A DNA stretch of 64,000 nt from assembly GCA_021432635.1 (NCBI GenBank), contig MU270017.1, forward strand, positions 1,304,566-1,368,565. Reading direction: 5' to 3'. Made by a program: the position numbers and the translations under genes. Each line of letters begins with the position of its first letter. Position 1 is the stretch's first letter. This document shows positions 36,201 through 47,334 of the stretch, piece after piece. This DNA comes from Thozetella sp. PMI_491 (Eukaryota > Ascomycota > Sordariomycetes > Chaetosphaeriales > Chaetosphaeriaceae). The notes under the pieces were generated by a model. That model was not told the origin of the DNA, searched no databases, and saw only the letters and a program-made list of their open reading frames with translations.

Positions 36201-36954
36201 CTGGCCTGCGGGGAGGGCGCGTCATTCGCGGAGCGGAGGTCTCGCTAAGAGCGGGACGCCCGAGTCTAGCCTGCATCGGGGCGGGGGGCACCGGGATGGT
36301 TCGACGAAAGCACCTCCGAGAGACGCGGCTGAGCGAGTCGGCAAAGAAGGCCACTTTTGACGTGGTCGTAGAGCATGGGTGCTTGCATGTAGAACACAAG
36401 GCCCTTCACTAAACTGACCGCGCTACTGAGAACCCGCTCGTTCAGCCGTCAATTCGGGAACAAGGCGTGCTATGCGCGGTCACTTGCTCTCCCGCTCTTC
36501 GCGAGGCCTCAACGGTCCGACGGAGGCTGGGAACAGGCGTATTTGACGGAGGCTCCGGTTATTAGCTCGGATGTATTGTGGCCGGGTACCGCCCCAAGAT
36601 TCTCTACTGCACGTGTCTTACCTCCTGAGCGGCAATACGAAGTCTTGCACAAGGTAGCGCATTGCAAATCCCGCCGATCACCTTGGTTGGCGGTTACAAT
36701 TTGTATGTAGCAACGTTACTTTTCATAGCCCCGTGACTATCAGACCTTCAAGGTTGTTGCCTCAGTCAGTGCTATACTCTATTTGCCAGGGCTAGCAAAG
36801 GCATATGCCTGCTCGAGGCGACTCTAAAACCTTTCTACCCCATATGCTCCTCCTTGCACGCCGGAACCTGCACCAAGAAAGCGAATTGAGCCCCTCTCCC
36901 TCTACCTAGGGGCCCGAAAGTATGACCAAGGTATTCGCTGGTTTCAAGGAAAGC
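33247..36954. other. 3.7-kb gene-free region upstream of PKC1
   Basis: The first about 900 bp (33247-34140) have pyrimidine tracts and homopolymers and are likely the PKC1 promoter and a long 5' leader. From there to the 3' end of the acyl-CoA dehydrogenase no frame has recognisable domains. Frames at 34239-34679 (minus) and 36038-36412 (plus) look random. I see no transposase, reverse transcriptase or terminal repeat. Confidence 0.5.
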
Positions 36955-38414
36955 TCATACGGTATACTCCTTCTGGAGCTGCTTCGCAATGGTGTTGAGC
37001 CTAAGATTCGGTCAGTAAGCACGGAGAAAAAAACATGGAGGGAGGGGGGGCGGAGGGGCGGGGAGGGACGTACTGGATGTTGCTGGTTCCCTCGTAGATG
37101 GCGCCGATCTTGCTGTCCCGCCAGAACTTCTCGGCCAGGCCCTCGCGGACGAAGCCCATGCCGCCCATCCACTCGACGGCGAGGCCGCTGACCCTGCCCG
37201 CGACCTGGGAGGCGTAGAGCTTGGCCATGGCGGCGTCCCTGACAAAGTCCTCGCCGGCCTCCTTCTTCCGAGCGGCGTTGAACACTAGGGCCCTCGCTGC
37301 GGCAATCTCGACGTACGACTGGGCGATCTGGTGCTGCATGCCCTGGAACTCGCCAACCAGCTGGCCGAACTGCTTGCGGTCATTCCACACGTACCGGGCC
37401 GCGTTCTCCCATGCGCCGAGGGCTAGGCCGGTCATTTGTGCGGCAATACCGATGCGGCCCTCGTTGAGGAGCGCGATGGCATACTTGTAGCCGTGACCCT
37501 TCTCGCCCAGTAGGTTCTCCTTCGGGATTTCGACATCGTCAAAGTTGAGGACGCAGGTGCTACTGGCCTTGATACCGAGCTTCTTTTCCTTCTTGGCGAT
37601 GCTGAAGCCCTTGGTGCCCTTCTCGACGATGAAGGCCGTGATGCCCTTGTAGCCCTTGCTGGGGTCGAGGTTGGCGAACACGATGAAAAAGCCGGCCTCC
37701 ATGCTGTTGGTGATCCACATCTTGCTGCCGTTGATCTTGAAGCCGTCTGCTGTCTCGGTCGCCCGAGTCGCCAGGGCGAATGCGTCGGATCCGCTCACCG
37801 GCTCTGACAGGCAGAAGGAGCCGACCGTGTTGGTGGCTAGCTTGGGCAGGAAGCGCTTCTTGTTGGCTTCGCTCGCCCACTTGAGCACGGCTGTGTTGAC
37901 AAGCGTGTTGTGCACGTCCACCATGACGGATACGGAGGGGTCGACGCGCGCGAGCTCCTCAATCCCCACAATGGCAGCGGTGAAGTTCATTCCCGCGCCT
38001 CCGTACTCCTCCGGGATCTCGACGCCCATGAGGCCCTGCTCGAAGAGCTGCTCGACGATGGCGGGGTCCATGGTCTCAGCCTCGTCCATGTCCCGGACCT
38101 TAGGTAGGATTACATCGTTGGCGAACTTGGAGACCGTCTCCGCCATGGCGGTCTCGACCTCGGAGAAGTGAGTGATGGGGGTCGGAGGAAGGTCGGCAAG
38201 GCTCTCCCGGAGATGGGGGGTTGTCGAGAGGGGGCGAGCGCTGGAAGTCGTCAGCTAGGGATCATGGATTACAACACAGGGCAAGAAAAGTGCCAACGCA
38301 CCATTGAACGCCCGAAATGGCACTAGGAGCGCGGTATATCCTCGAAAGGGTGCCGACGCGAACACTTGAACCCCTCCGCACCGCGGGCCCCAGTATCCGC
38401 GTGAACGACTTCAT
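36955..38414 (-). CDS. Mitochondrial acyl-CoA dehydrogenase, short/branched-chain type
   Basis: Exons 38414-38302, 38240-37074 and 37000-36955 encode 441 residues. The N-terminus is a typical matrix presequence (MKSFTRILGPAVRRGSSVRV, no acid residues) that becomes continuous with the mature part only after intron 1 (61 bp). The core shows EYGGAGMNF, then the FAD/substrate segments SFCLSEPVSGSDAF and KMWITNSMEAGFF. The helical C-terminal domain (RKQFGQLVGEFQGMQ) carries the catalytic Glu421 in AIYEGTSNIQ. A tiny last exon adds LNTIAKQLQKEYTV. The pattern is closest to short/branched-chain acyl-CoA dehydrogenase, which oxidises branched acyl-CoAs from isoleucine/valine or short fatty acids and passes electrons to ETF. 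Substrate length is inferred, not shown. Divergent from the mitochondrial uS12 gene. Confidence 0.92.
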
Positions 38415-38921
38415 GGTGAGTGAGATTCGAGGGAGGGGCACCACAGGAAAGAAAGTAATCGGTAGCCGGTGGTAGCGAACTGGGAGCGCGGAGGACTGGT
38501 CACGATGAATTGAGGTGAAGAACGGCAGCTAAAGCCACAGCATTGGCACAAGAATAGCAATATTGAAAAGTAGTCTGTGAGAGCTGTGACGTCCACGAGG
38601 TCCGGCGAAGATAGGCGACACAGCTTGGCCGACCTCCCGGTTTCCTTCTGCCGAACAAGCCGAGGGTAGCCATGGACCCACTCCGGGGCCCGGGGCTGGG
38701 GAGCTTTGAACACCACCCCCCATACTTTAACATGTGTCAGGGGGTTTCGGCAAAAGTCTCCCTTGAGTAAGGAGTAACCGGGGTGAGCACGTGATCTATG
38801 ACTTACATAATCACCCAAAAAAGATCTGGAGCTCTGAGGCTAAGGCTTTTTGCGCATCGCGACGGCTCACTGTGGTCTTTCTGGAGCAGGCACGTCTTCT
38901 CGTGCCATTCAATTGCCCACC
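38415..38921. promoter_or_regulatory. Divergent promoter region, acyl-CoA dehydrogenase / uS12m
   Basis: 507 bp between opposed start codons of two nuclear genes for mitochondrial proteins. No individual site is convincing. Confidence 0.4.
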
Positions 38922-39659
38922 ATGGTCGTGCCATTACTACGACAGTTCCTGGCACCGTCCGTACGGCGACCAGTGGGGTCGAAGCTGCCCTCGCTTGTTT
39001 CCCAGCTCCCCATTCGTGCTCGGGTCGAGACCTCAACACGCCCCTTTTCGTCGACGCCAGCGCAGAGCGCAACTCTGAACCAAGTCATTCGGGTACGCTA
39101 GCGGCATCTCTAGACTACACTCCACGAGATCTTTTCTAAGCTGCCATACTAACTTGCCTGCCTTTCCTAGGGTTGCCGGAAGGAGGCACGAGCCCGTCAC
39201 GCCACCTCTCCCGCCCTCGCCGACGTCGAAGCCCCCCAACTCAAGGGTGTGTGCCTCAAGGTCGGCATTACGCGGCCGAAGAAGCCCAACTCTGGCGAGC
39301 GAAAGACGGCCCGTGTAAAGCTATCTACGGGCAGGTTGATCACGGCCTACATCCCGGGCGAAGGACACAACATTCAGCAGCACAGCGTCGTAATCGTCCG
39401 TGGAGGAAGGAGTCAGGATTGCCCCGGTGTGCGGTATCACTTAGTCAGGGGCTCTATGGATTTGGTGAGTCCCCTCCTGCTGGCCTAGGACCGTCTCTAG
39501 ACCGCTGCTACGACTAAACGGCCGACACATTCTGGGGTCCGTTGGAGCTCTCCGCTATGATAGTTGCTAACTGCCACGCGACAGGGCGGAGTTGGCGCGC
39601 GAAAAACGAGCCGAAGCAAGTACGGTACCAAGAAGCCCAAGACCGCGGCTGTTGGCTAA
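38922..39659 (+). CDS. MRPS12: Mitochondrial small-subunit ribosomal protein uS12m
   Basis: Exons 38922-39092, 39171-39464 and 39585-39659 (179 residues). Residues 1-50 form a Ser/Arg/Pro-rich presequence. The ribosomal core starts [16 protein letters not shown]. It carries the highly conserved decoding-site loop [19 protein letters not shown], then [17 protein letters not shown] and [10 protein letters not shown], and ends [15 protein letters not shown]. uS12 lines the decoding centre of the small subunit. Both introns are phase 0. Intron 1 (39093-39170) has a TACTAAC branch near 39148 and intron 2 (39465-39584) has GCTAAC. The last exon is only 75 bp. Start chosen at the ATG before the presequence, as no other in-frame ATG precedes the core. 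Confidence 0.94.
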
Positions 39660-40171
39660 GAAGGATCAATCTGGGGAAGCCTATTGCGAGGGCGAAGGCG
39701 ACTTGGCTGGGGATGTGTTTTTCCCGTAAGGAATTAGAGCTGTGGAGCTATGTATAGAGGGAGGCTACGCGAAAGACGACCGCCTCATGTCTCCCGAGGG
39801 AGACAAGCCCTTGTGTATCATACCATGTACGAGACAAAGCTAGGGAGAAAGCGGCAGTATCAATGCAAGTTTTCTTCTCTCTTCAGCCAACGATTGCAAC
39901 AAGCAAACAAAACCTTACCAGCCCACTGCAACCGCCGGCGTCATTGCCGCGCAAAAGAAATATTTACACATGAAAAAGTGCTCGTTGCTTGCAGCCGATC
40001 ACCCGTCGTCCCAGATTTCCTGTAGATCCTCTAGAGCGCCCCATCCCGGTTTTGACCCCCCTATGAGCCGATTTGTATGCTCCGGTCGAGAAAAAAGGTC
40101 ATTAGACTAAGGATAGTACAATGCTGGCGATAATTCGTTTTCTTAAATGTTCCCCCTTTCTGGTTGATACC
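39660..40171. other. Convergent 3' region, uS12m / mannosyltransferase
   Basis: No coding content recognised. Holds the 3' untranslated regions of both converging genes. Confidence 0.45.
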
Positions 40172-41636
40172 TTAGTCCTGCTGGCTCTCCCAGCCTTCGG
40201 GCTTCTCCAGACCGTTGATATCGAAGTATCGAGACGTGCCTAGTAAGATCGCGGGTTAGTAAGGGGGACGCAAGCTGGCTTGTAAAACGGGGGGAGCTTA
40301 CAAGAGTAGCCTTTCCAGTCAAAGTTCTCCTTGGGGTTGCAGTGGCACCCGAGGTCGGTGCGAAGCTTCTCGCCAGTGGGGCAGTGGGTAAAGGGAACAT
40401 GGTAGTAGGCGATGTCATTGAAAAAGTGAATCTCCTCCTTCTCGAGCATGATGCCGGCGGCAATCGAGTGCACCGGCGCGTCGCCCCAGCGCTCGTAGAA
40501 GAAACCACCATCTTGGTCGAGGGACTCGAAGAAGTCGGTGTAGGCCTTGGAGCGAAGCCAGTTCAAGCTACCGATCTCGAAGTTGGACCACTAACGGAGG
40601 TTAGTACCATCCGACAATGGGGCGGTGGAACATGCAAACTTACGAAGTGGCAGTGGTTATAAGACTCGCCGCCGTCGTCGCTCAAGAAGCCCATCGAGTT
40701 GCTCTTAGCAATGTGCTCGGGGTGGTTCTTCATGAACTTCTTGGTGCTGTCCCATAGCGTGGGGATCGTCTCGACGTACTCGTACAGGCTCAGCACGAAG
40801 CTGTACTTCTTCTTGTTCTCGTGCATGTAGCGGAACGGGTCGTAGTGGACGTCGCAGAACAGCTCGACGCTGGGCTCGACGCGCCAGTAGTAATCGTAGT
40901 TCATCATCAGGGGCTGGCGGAAGAAGAAGCCAGATTCAAATCGGCACATGTGGCGGTAGCTAATGCTGTCGCCGTAGATAATCTTGCGCTGTGCCATATC
41001 CTCGCGGACCTTCTTGGCCTTCTCCTGGTCGATGTGGTCCGGGAAGGACCAGTGCTCCGGGGGAATCTCGCCGTAGTGCGTCTTGCCCGAGACCAGCGAC
41101 GATGTGACCTTCTTGAAGGTGGCGTCAAACGGCTTGTCGTTGAGGAAGACCCAGTCGTAGTTGTAACGGCGATTGAAGCGGTCCTCGATCTGGCGGATCG
41201 AGCGAGCAATCTCCCAGACGTCCGAGTTGCGGGCCAGAGTCACGAAGGTGGCGTTCATGCGCGGGCCGTCCTTGATGCCCGCAAGATCAGCCCAGCCGGC
41301 GTCGTTCGGTGTCATGGCCATTGGATACTCGGCAGGGTTGAGATCGGCATCGACGCGGGCCGGCGAGCCCGATGAGCTCCCCTTCGGTGTCTCTTTCACC
41401 GGGGAATCCGTGGTGCCCTGGGTCGCGCCGCCGCCAGAGTGCGTCAAGGGCGGGGGGTGGGTCGTCACTTCGCCGCCGGAAGAGTTGGTGACGAAGTAGA
41501 AGACAGCGAGGACCTAGCTGGATGTTAGCTTGCCTGTCTCGGCAACCCCCCGGCTGGGCAGCAGGAGCAGCAGAGCGCAACGTACAAAGAAGGCGAAAAC
41601 AATGTAGCGCACATAGCGTGCGCTTCCGGCCGCCAT
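40172..41636 (-). CDS. Alpha-1,2-mannosyltransferase, KRE2/MNT1/KTR family (GT15)
   Basis: Exons 41636-41586, 41513-40644, 40590-40302 and 40239-40172 (425 residues). It has type II membrane topology: a short cytosolic end, then a signal anchor of about residues 9-27 ([18 protein letters not shown]) that spans the first splice junction, and a Ser/Thr/Pro stem. The lumenal GT15 domain follows: [46 protein letters not shown], and [20 protein letters not shown]. It continues with [20 protein letters not shown], then [15 protein letters not shown] and TDLGCHCNP. These Golgi enzymes use GDP-mannose to extend O- and N-linked mannan. The family has several paralogues per genome and I cannot say which this is. 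All four splice junctions restore family sequence. Confidence 0.93.
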
Positions 41637-44159
41637 CGTGGCAGGCAATCAAGCCGATTCAATTATACGGGCCGATCGGGATAGGAAAGGAATCTGTGAG
41701 ACGATCGCGCAATGAGGCTCGACTCCTGCGGTATCGATGGCGGATCGTGCAGGAAGTCGAATTCGATGTCAGATCGGAGCTGGCGCTGGATTCGTGGCCT
41801 CGGTGGTTGGCCGAAGCTTAATGGCGAGCGCCTCCTCGTCGGGGATTCGTCAGAATCAAAGCCTGGTTAGCTGGGGTAGTACACAGCTCTCAGGCCTTCG
41901 TCGTCCACGGGGAAGGGGGGAGGGGACGATGAAAGCCAGGTGAGGTCGGGGGGAGAGGAAGAAGAATAATAAAAGAAATGAGACAAAGGAAGGTGTCGAA
42001 AGGGAGCTTATGGCTGGGGGCCGACGTGGTGACGAGGGACTAGAGCGCAGGGAGAGAGGAGTGCACGATTCGTTTCTCCAAAAAAAGGAGGTCGACGCCG
42101 CGCATGCTTGATACGAGCGACCCCAGCGCTGCATATCTGTCAGCCAAGGAGAAATTTACTAGCCGACCCAGGGGGGAAGGGCGGGGCAGTCCTGCACTAG
42201 CGGCCCGCCGGTGCACTTGTATGCAGTGGTGTTAGCTCTCTACTCTTAGCCTCGACCCGCCCTCGTGTCGTTCAGCCCAGCCAACGCGACTCCTGGCATG
42301 CCTCCCAGTCGGGCCATTAATGGTAATGCAATGTTCAATGCAGCAAATAAAGTTACCCAAAGTCAGGAAGACGTGGTCGGGGTTCGCTGAATGGGTTCAT
42401 ACACTCCCAGATGTTTTATCTCAAAGCCCATTCGCATTCCTCTTTGTTTTTCGTCTCTCTCGTAGCCGTCGAGCACGCACCCGTTCAGCACGCATTGCTG
42501 AGACAGTTGGCCGTTCGCACCTCACCTCTCTCGCACCGCGCGCACGGGGAGATCTGTGGCGAGGTTCTATGATGACGACAAGCCAAAGAAGACGTGGTCG
42601 GCAGACCAGGCGGACCTAGAACCGCTCTCGACGTGGCCATAGAGTTTTCATTTTTTGAGTTTCCGCTTAGAACCCAGAGACATCACAGCAAGGTCAGGTT
42701 CCAGGCTGGGGGAGCGAGCTAGCCAGAGGCCAGATCGAACATATGAGGCTCGGACCAGCCTGTGCGAGTGCGCCAGATTACCATGCGCGTAGGGGCATGC
42801 GCTTTTGCTAGCCCATCTAGAAGATCTGCCAGAGCGAGCCCGCTGCGGGATCCGCCGACGGGATCTCTGGGATGCGGCAGATCATTTCGCCAAGCTGGCC
42901 GTTGCTACGTACATGTCGAACGCAGAGGGTACATACGGTGATTCACTACCTGCTCCGTAGAGACTGCCGATTCCGATTGCACACACTGCACTTTGAAGAA
43001 TGGCTATTGGGTCGCTGCTAACGAGTCCCTTGCACGTCGTCAACCCGACGCAAACCGTGGCTCGTATGGTTGAACTAGGCCAGGAAGCCAGGAGGCCAGG
43101 ACAGGGATGATCGCTCAGTCGCCCCTACTAGGTAGCACTGTCAGCAAGCGAGCGAGCAAAGCTCTGATCGGGGTCCAAGAAAAGCACAAGCCCCCCACGA
43201 GACCTGCGCGCTCAAGGAGAGTGGAGTCCAGGGGCTATTCTATGAGGGTGAGACCGCATATGCTTCTATCCGTCCGGTTGCGTCCTGCTCCTCCATGCAG
43301 CTGAAACCCGATAAAGAAATATCACACGGTTGGCCACAGGCCAGGGTTTATTACCTAAGGCACCCGCCCAGCGGCTTCGGGCCATCCCCGGCAAAGCAGG
43401 GCCTCTCCCCACATGTGCGGAGCTCCCCAATTGTTCTCGGATCGGGGCGCTCGCCATCCCACTCAAATCGATATTCCCAGTTGTGACTTCATTTTCTCGT
43501 TGCGACCCCAACATCCTTGAGGCACGCAGCCGTCAACTCAGTTCTGGAGGTAGTGTACCTATCCGCTTTCCGACAATCCCTCTCTTCTCTTTCGTTTCCT
43601 CCTTACCTCGTCTTTGCATTTGGCAATTCGTGCTCTCTTTCCTAGTCCACGAGCGGTCGTTGTCGCTCCCGTTTTGTTGTTTTCGACGAGCTCCAGATCC
43701 CGATTTTCGAGACCTCAGACCGTATCATCATGATACTTGCCAGTCCCGAGACCAGAAACACCGACTGCCTTCTTGCTGTAAGACACACCCCCATCCCTTC
43801 TACCCGCTCCATGCGCCTTCCAAGTCACCTGTTGCCTGGTCCTGCGTCAGTTAGCTGGCCTCCCTGTCACTTCCCCTCCCAACCCCTCCACAATGTGGAC
43901 TGTGTCACACGGAAGGCCAGAATCCATCCTCTGGGCCGGCAGTATTCCGGTCGGTCAATTTCGTCGGCGCGCTGCGGATGATCAGCGCCTGTGCTATCTT
44001 CAAACTCGGCTCCGCCTTGGCCCGAAACCCCGTCCTCTAGTTTTCGCGCTCCGGCTTCCCGTCGCGTATCTATTTGAAGCTCGGGGATCCTATCAGGAGC
44101 GCTACTGACATCCTCTCAGTAACTTCACGCCTCGTTCTTTGCTCTTCAGCGATAGCAAA
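41637..44159. other. 2.5-kb intergenic region; PAT1 promoter and leader
   Basis: Between two divergent start codons. No gene recognised at 41640-43300. The part from about 43540 to the PAT1 ATG is strongly C/T-rich on the + strand. Just before the ATG, a CTGAC (near 44105) followed by a pyrimidine tract and CTTCAG looks like the 3' end of a 5'-leader intron. Confidence 0.45.
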
Positions 44160-46637
44160 ATGTCGTTTTTCGGCTTCGACACCTCCGGCCATAACCAGGC
44201 TGCCCCTGGCTTCTCGCAAGCCCACAACCCCTTCGCCGGCCTCTCTAACCGCGATGACGAGGGTGATGCCCTTGAATTCGAAGAAACATACGACGGGCTC
44301 GGTGATCAGCTCGTGGAGACTAACGATGCGTTCAATGATGATACCTTCGGCGACACTGCCGGCCCTGGCTCGGGTCCCGTCGGCAAAGACTTCGACTTCT
44401 TCGGGCAGACCGCCAAAGTTTCTGACGCTATAGAGGAGGAGCACATGCGCTTCAACAGACAGCGTCCGATGCAGAAATCCGCGCCGGTGCCTCAGTCTGC
44501 TCTCCCGGAGTCTTTCAACTACAAGCCGCACCCCGCGTACAAGCCTTCTCGGTCCGGCTATGAGAAATATAAGGACGAGCCGGTCGATGATCTTCAGGTG
44601 GATGCCTCGCTCTGGGGCGTGGCGCCCAAGAAGCAGTCTACGCCGGCCGCTGTTGCCCCCTCTCAGCCCCCTGCAGGTAGCAGAAAAATCTTGAGCCTGG
44701 AAGAGGTGGAGGCGCAAATGCGAGCCCAAAAGCCCGCCCAGCCGGCCGCTCCGTCCCCGGTCCCGCAACCCCAGCAGCTCCAGGCATTCGACGCCAGCTA
44801 CCAGTACGCGCAAGTCGAGCAGGGCCGTAGAGAGGCCCCCCGAGGCGCAGAGGGAGCGCATCCCGGACACGGGCATCCCGTCACGATTCTCCAGAGACCC
44901 CAATCCAAGCATGCCTCCCAGCCGCACGCCCCCGCTCAGGCTACGCAGCACCGCCAGCAACCGTCCGGTCCTATCCACCCGACCCAGATCTTGCAGAATC
45001 CCAATCGGCTGTCTGGTGATGCGGCGCGAATGGGATTCGCCCCCGGACACCGCGCACAGGGCTCGTACTCTCAGGGCCAGATCATCACTCATCCATCGCA
45101 GCTGGCACAACTCTCTGAGCAGGAGAAGGCCGCCTATCTCGATCAGGAAGCCAAACGCGCCAAGCGGAACCACAAGATCTACCTCATGTCGCGCGACAAC
45201 GGCATCATGACCCCCCAGGACAAGAACTTCGTTACTCGCATTCAGCTCCAGCAACTAGTCTCGGCCACCGGCAACCCCAACGAACACGGGACCGACGAGT
45301 CGCTCGCCGAGGACTTCTACTACCAGGTTCATAGCCAGATCTCCGGAGGCCATCGCCAACACCCCAGCCAGCCGTTGAACAACTTTGCTCAGACGTACCT
45401 GTTCCAGACGGGTAGCCGGCAGGGCGGGTTCCGGCGTCAGAATAGAGGCCCCGAGAACCACATGCAGCGGATGGAGCAGCAAGTCCAGCGCGCTGTCGAG
45501 GCCGCTAAAAACAAGCCCAAGAACAAGCAACTAGTGATCGAAGGGAGTCTGGGTAAGATCTCGTTCAGCAATGCCAAAACGCCAAAGCCGCTGCTCAACA
45601 TTAAGCGCGACACCACCGCCGACGCCCATAGGCTCGGCAGTGCAAGTGTCAACAACAGCAGCATAGATGTGCGGAAGCGGGAGCTCCGCTCGATCGAGAA
45701 GGTCTACGCCACTCTTATGAAGATGGAGGACCATGATCGAACCATGCCCCCTCCGCCCGCTAGCGAGACCGACACCGAAGGTATTGATCAGTTCGTGGCC
45801 TGGAGAACTGTAGCTCAACAGCTCAACAACCAGCTCTGGTCTGCGCTCCGGGTTCATGACCAGCCCGAGCCGGGTCAGATGCACCCTTTCATCTCTCTGC
45901 TGTCGTATAGCAAGGGAAAGAAGGCACTCCAGCGTGTGTTCCGGCACACCTCCCCGGAGCAGCGCACTACCATCCTCACTTTGATCGTTGTCAACCTGGA
46001 CAACCTTGACGTCGTCCGCGGCGCCCAGGTTAACACTGACGAGACACGCCTCAACGCTGCCATGCGCGAGAACGTTGACCTATTCTCCAATACGGTCATG
46101 CCCACACTCTTCAACTTCATGAATGAGCTTGACCTTGACCTCATCTCGGGTGTTCTTGGCCTGGTCTGCACCCGCAACGTCGACATCATCGCCAAGAGCC
46201 GAATCGGTGTTTCTATGCTCACCATGATTCTCAGCCGCGCCGAAATCATTCGGCAAAGCGGCGGCGGCAACGAAGCCGCCTGGCAGTCGTGGTAAGTGCC
46301 TGATCCCCCCCTCCTATACACAATCTGCCCGGCTAACGCGCCTCCTAGGGATGCCACCTACAACCAGTTCTTCAACCTTCTCGAGCCATCTCTCCCCTAC
46401 ATCTTCCCCGGTCCCATCAACTCCGGCGAAGATGTCTACGTCTGGCAGCTGCTTGCCGCGATCGGTATCGGTGCCAGCCCTGATCAGCAGCAGCGCCTTG
46501 TCCTTGCTGTCAAGGATCGCGTCATGGACTCCGTGGCACTGGCGAAGACCCTCCCGCAGGAAATGGCTACCCAGCGCCTGCAAAATGTGAACCTCTTCAT
46601 GCGCTCGATCGGGCTTGATGTCGAACTCCTGCAGTAA
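44160..46637 (+). CDS. PAT1: mRNA decay factor Pat1
   Basis: Exons 44160-46291 and 46349-46637 encode 806 residues. The N-terminus closely follows the Pat1 pattern: MSFFGFDTSG, FEETYDGLGDQLVETND, then the NDDTFGD and GKDFDFFG motifs that bind the Dhh1 helicase. Residues 90-330 are Pro/Gln-rich and disordered. The middle contains a basic block (EQEKAAYLDQEAKRAKRNHKI) and the mRNA-decay segment around residue 360-440. The C-terminal helical repeat domain (from about 500: RKRELRSIEKVYATLMKME) binds Lsm1-7 and Dcp2. Pat1 joins the decapping machinery in P-bodies. The single intron (46292-46348) splits a Trp codon. The ATG at 44160 is chosen over the upstream in-frame start because it matches the family N-terminus exactly. 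Confidence 0.94.
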
Positions 46638-47334
46638 TCTGGCGTACACATTATTCATGGAGCTCGCCAGCAAGCATTGGCTCTTAATGTACAGATGGCA
46701 AGGTTTGCTGAGGTAAAGGCGACTGGACGCACTCTGGACTCGGATTCTGGCAGAACATATATGGGGTAGCCAGGATCAGTTATCCGTAATTAGGATCTGG
46801 GTAGTCTCGATGCCGGGGGGGATGGGCTACGTTGTTCCGGACACTCATGATGAAAGTTGGTTTAGCCAACAACGCTGAAGCTAAAACGGGTGGAGGGGTA
46901 AATGAGCCCCAACACATTGCCAACCGCCATACGCATGTAGAATAGCAGGGTCTCATGGCCCAGAAAGAATCGGCGATGAAAATGGAAAACCTAGTAGGTT
47001 GACTGGTCCAAAACCGATCTTGCACGGGGTATCATGTCTAGTAGTATGTACACGAGGAAGGGCTAACATCACATCGCGCCCTTAGTGTGTCGCTCTTAGA
47101 CCTTATTACTGTCCATGCCCGGCAGTGCCTTTCCTTGTTTCAGTCTGTGGCTGTGATGAAAAGCGGCCATGCTGATCCAAGTTGCCATGGCCCAAACACT
47201 TTTCGTCTGGGACAACCTGGCTCGGCTAGTCGACAGCAAGATTGAGACTCACATCCCAGCTGTCCAACGTGGAGCATCGATGAAGAACCTAAACTTCTTG
47301 TAGTAAGTAAGACTTTGTGGCTTAGGTCCTCTGC
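46638..47334. other. Convergent 3' region, PAT1 / RPC37
   Basis: No supported gene. Short minus-strand frames here have no recognisable content. Confidence 0.45.

Noticed and set aside
36038-36412. Plus-strand frame of 124 codons near the acyl-CoA dehydrogenase 3' end
   Set aside because: No domain or family resemblance; Arg/Ser-rich content typical of chance frames in GC-rich DNA.
44070-45254. Minus-strand open frame of 394 codons opposite PAT1
   Set aside because: A shadow of the PAT1 coding sequence: composition is Leu/Arg/Gly-rich and there is no recognisable motif.
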